NCBI GenBank assembly: GCA_937868095.1
Contig: CALMLO010000036.1
Coordinates: 1 to 64,000, forward strand
Reading direction: 5' to 3'
From: an uncultured Phycisphaerales bacterium
GTDB lineage: Bacteria > Planctomycetota > Phycisphaerae > Sedimentisphaerales > Anaerohalosphaeraceae
DNA length: 64,000 nt
In this document: in pieces, positions 63,701-64,000 of the stretch
Layout: each line of letters starts with the position of its first letter
Numbering within the stretch: position 1 is the stretch's first letter
Program-made: the position numbers and the translations under genes
Notes under the pieces: generated by a model
Told to the model about the DNA's origin: nothing
Database searches by the model: none
The model's input: only the letters and a program-made list of their open reading frames with translations

Positions 63701-64000
63701 GAACGCCAGGAGACTTTTACGGCGATTCCATACTATGCGTGGGCTCATCGCGGAGCCGGCCCTATGACGGTTTGGCTTCCGACCGACCCGAATCTTGCTG
63801 TGCCGGTATCTCTGCCCAGCCCTCCTGAACTGATTGGGTACTGGCGATTGGATGAGACATCGGGAACCGCCGCCGCAGACTCCAGCGGAAAGGGAATGAA
63901 CGGCACGCTGATGAACGGGCTTTCTTTTTCCGCCAACTCCGTCCCCGGCAAGGTCAATACCGCCCTCTCTTTCGACGGGAGAGATGATTATATTGATTTG
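60719..64000 (+). CDS. Exported GH127 (beta-L-arabinofuranosidase-type) multidomain protein, 3' truncated by window
   Basis: An open frame of 1094 codons from ATG 60719 to the window end with no stop. Order: signal peptide; module B (about 25-240); a single dockerin-like loop (GDLTGNGKVDLDDMAALAAG, about 251-270) with a second half-loop; a short Ig-like part; a GH127 catalytic domain from about residue 395 (QVHFTDDFW, GRIDNFAIAGG, WTNLQSSHELYNAGHLFEAA, QDHLPVLQQTEAVGH); and a LamG domain starting near 1037 (ELIGYWRLDETSG). The zinc-site residues expected for GH127 are kept: Glu704, Cys706, Cys772, Cys773. It probably releases L-arabinofuranose from plant or algal polymers; this is a family inference. 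GGGGTGACCT precedes the start. Confidence 0.85.
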   Translation, partial: MKTPAVFFAFCLLAIGVSAAGAVVSFSPTPPAAGPYDISNLLGAARDRDNVGTATADGGANDETTYIAFDRPAQGQTFRTRSDYPLYKLTAVTVRHVGYSGNNPDGQSAANTWYYMPAGGQFTIRLTEPAQSGSAGFVRHSETYVLSGTEENLFAAGAVANTPDGTGTWVTFTLDTPILLAADTLYGFDISANVSAFFESWGIKDTADGGNPYPAGTAYLSGAAGAGGNSFSPAPGERVFLVHLIPQIPENGDLTGNGKVDLDDMAALAAGWKSIYDLSALVKIAAHWLLIEPPAFRTEPILKTDACVQEPYSESLTDDIIYYDIFQLSFCKISGPDWLTVSPEGLLSGTPEVGDLGVNLFTIEVRQEQGVSIQAVLQITVKEGSGPIDLLQAVPFTQVHFTDDFWLPRQQTNQQVTIPYVFSKLEETGRIDNFAIAGGLMTGTGRYNFPFDDTDVYKTLEGASYTLQVQPNPALDEYLDELIVKIAAAQANNGFLPGYLYTIRTNGIDIWCGPAPWTNLQSSHELYNAGHLFEAAMAHYQATGKTSLLQVAKNFADLLVDTFHEGGVEIPPGHEIVESALARLYEVTGNPNYLTLARYYLDIRGTVTDDYSPWGPYYQDHLPVLQQTEAVGHVVRAIYLYMGMADVAARTDDAEYRQALMAVLDSIWHSVNDTKMYITGGLGAMAGGESFGAPYELPHNGYCETCAQIANVMWNYRMFLYYRDSRYIDALERTLYNALLSGVSLQGNTFFYPNPLISTGGYTRSGWFSCNCCIGNIARTIPSLSGYVYSRTQDKLYINLYAAGTAEFPLADTEVAVTQAGGYPWDGNMTITVSPAQPAEFTIYLRIPGWAQNHPVPGDLYTYADSGLPSVTLDVNGTIVPLNLQKGYAAIRRTWQSGDQIHLSLPMAVRLVRAHSNVSACRGQAAVERGPIVYCAEWPDFAEQTVFHLYIPDSAVFESEYRDNMLGEPAIVNKGCIIRGTVKGLYEAEGGGIEERQETFTAIPYYAWAHRGAGPMTVWLPTDPNLAVPVSLPSPPELIGYWRLDETSGTAAADSSGKGMNGTLMNGLSFSANSVPGKVNTALSFDGRDDYIDL

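Overview
The window looks like chromosomal DNA of a member of the Planctomycetota, most likely class Phycisphaerae (an inference). The signs are: an ECF sigma factor overlapping a FecR/NPCBM membrane protein; several exported proteins ending either in a PEP-CTERM tail or in a short cysteine-flanked dockerin-like tail; LamG-containing proteins; and many unrecognised lipoproteins. Peptidoglycan (MurD), isoprenoid (IspD, IspF, UppS) and Kdo (KdtA) genes point to a diderm envelope. Gene density is high, overlaps of 1 to 20 nt are common, and GTG/TTG starts occur.

Layout. 1-2047 is gene-poor: an AT-rich orphan ORF, a shrunken IS256-family element and unexplained sequence. 2048-9515 holds a thioesterase, MurD, a PilZ protein, a cobalamin adenosyltransferase, IspD, a TPR lipoprotein, an exported EEP-family hydrolase and TilS. 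9645-19523 is a long plus-strand run: gap, pgk, rpe, accD, hisC, hisB, ispF, cysS, ruvC, ruvA, ruvB. 19520-35839 is almost entirely minus strand: recO, a CNNM/CorC protein, ybeY, a PgpH-type HD protein, phoH, cdsA, uppS, purA, two unknowns, a large kinase-like membrane protein, pgpA, a dGTPase-like gene, a HIT protein and two related lipoproteins.

36108-44871 holds ilvD, two YkgJ-type cysteine-cluster proteins, a ferritin-like protein, coaD, and several proteins that keep a known fold signature but have lost catalytic residues (HD-like, amidase-like, GH10-like), then an HhH protein and unknowns. 45062-49967 is a cluster of three exported proteins sharing modules. After a homocysteine S-methyltransferase-like gene, kdtA and tRNA-Arg(CCG), 52982-64000 is a surface or polysaccharide locus: ECF sigma factor, FecR/NPCBM protein, two LamG proteins, a PEP-CTERM protein and a large GH127 protein that runs off the right edge.

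The most interesting material is in the two exported-protein clusters. The same N-terminal modules recur with interchangeable C-terminal tags (PEP-CTERM or the Cys-flanked half-dockerin), which suggests module shuffling onto alternative export or anchoring signals. The ECF/FecR pair next to the second cluster is a plausible regulator of it. Other points of interest are the kinase-like membrane protein at 29061-31610 with an 82-bp tandem duplication of its 3' end, and the run of likely pseudoenzymes between 39877 and 43078.
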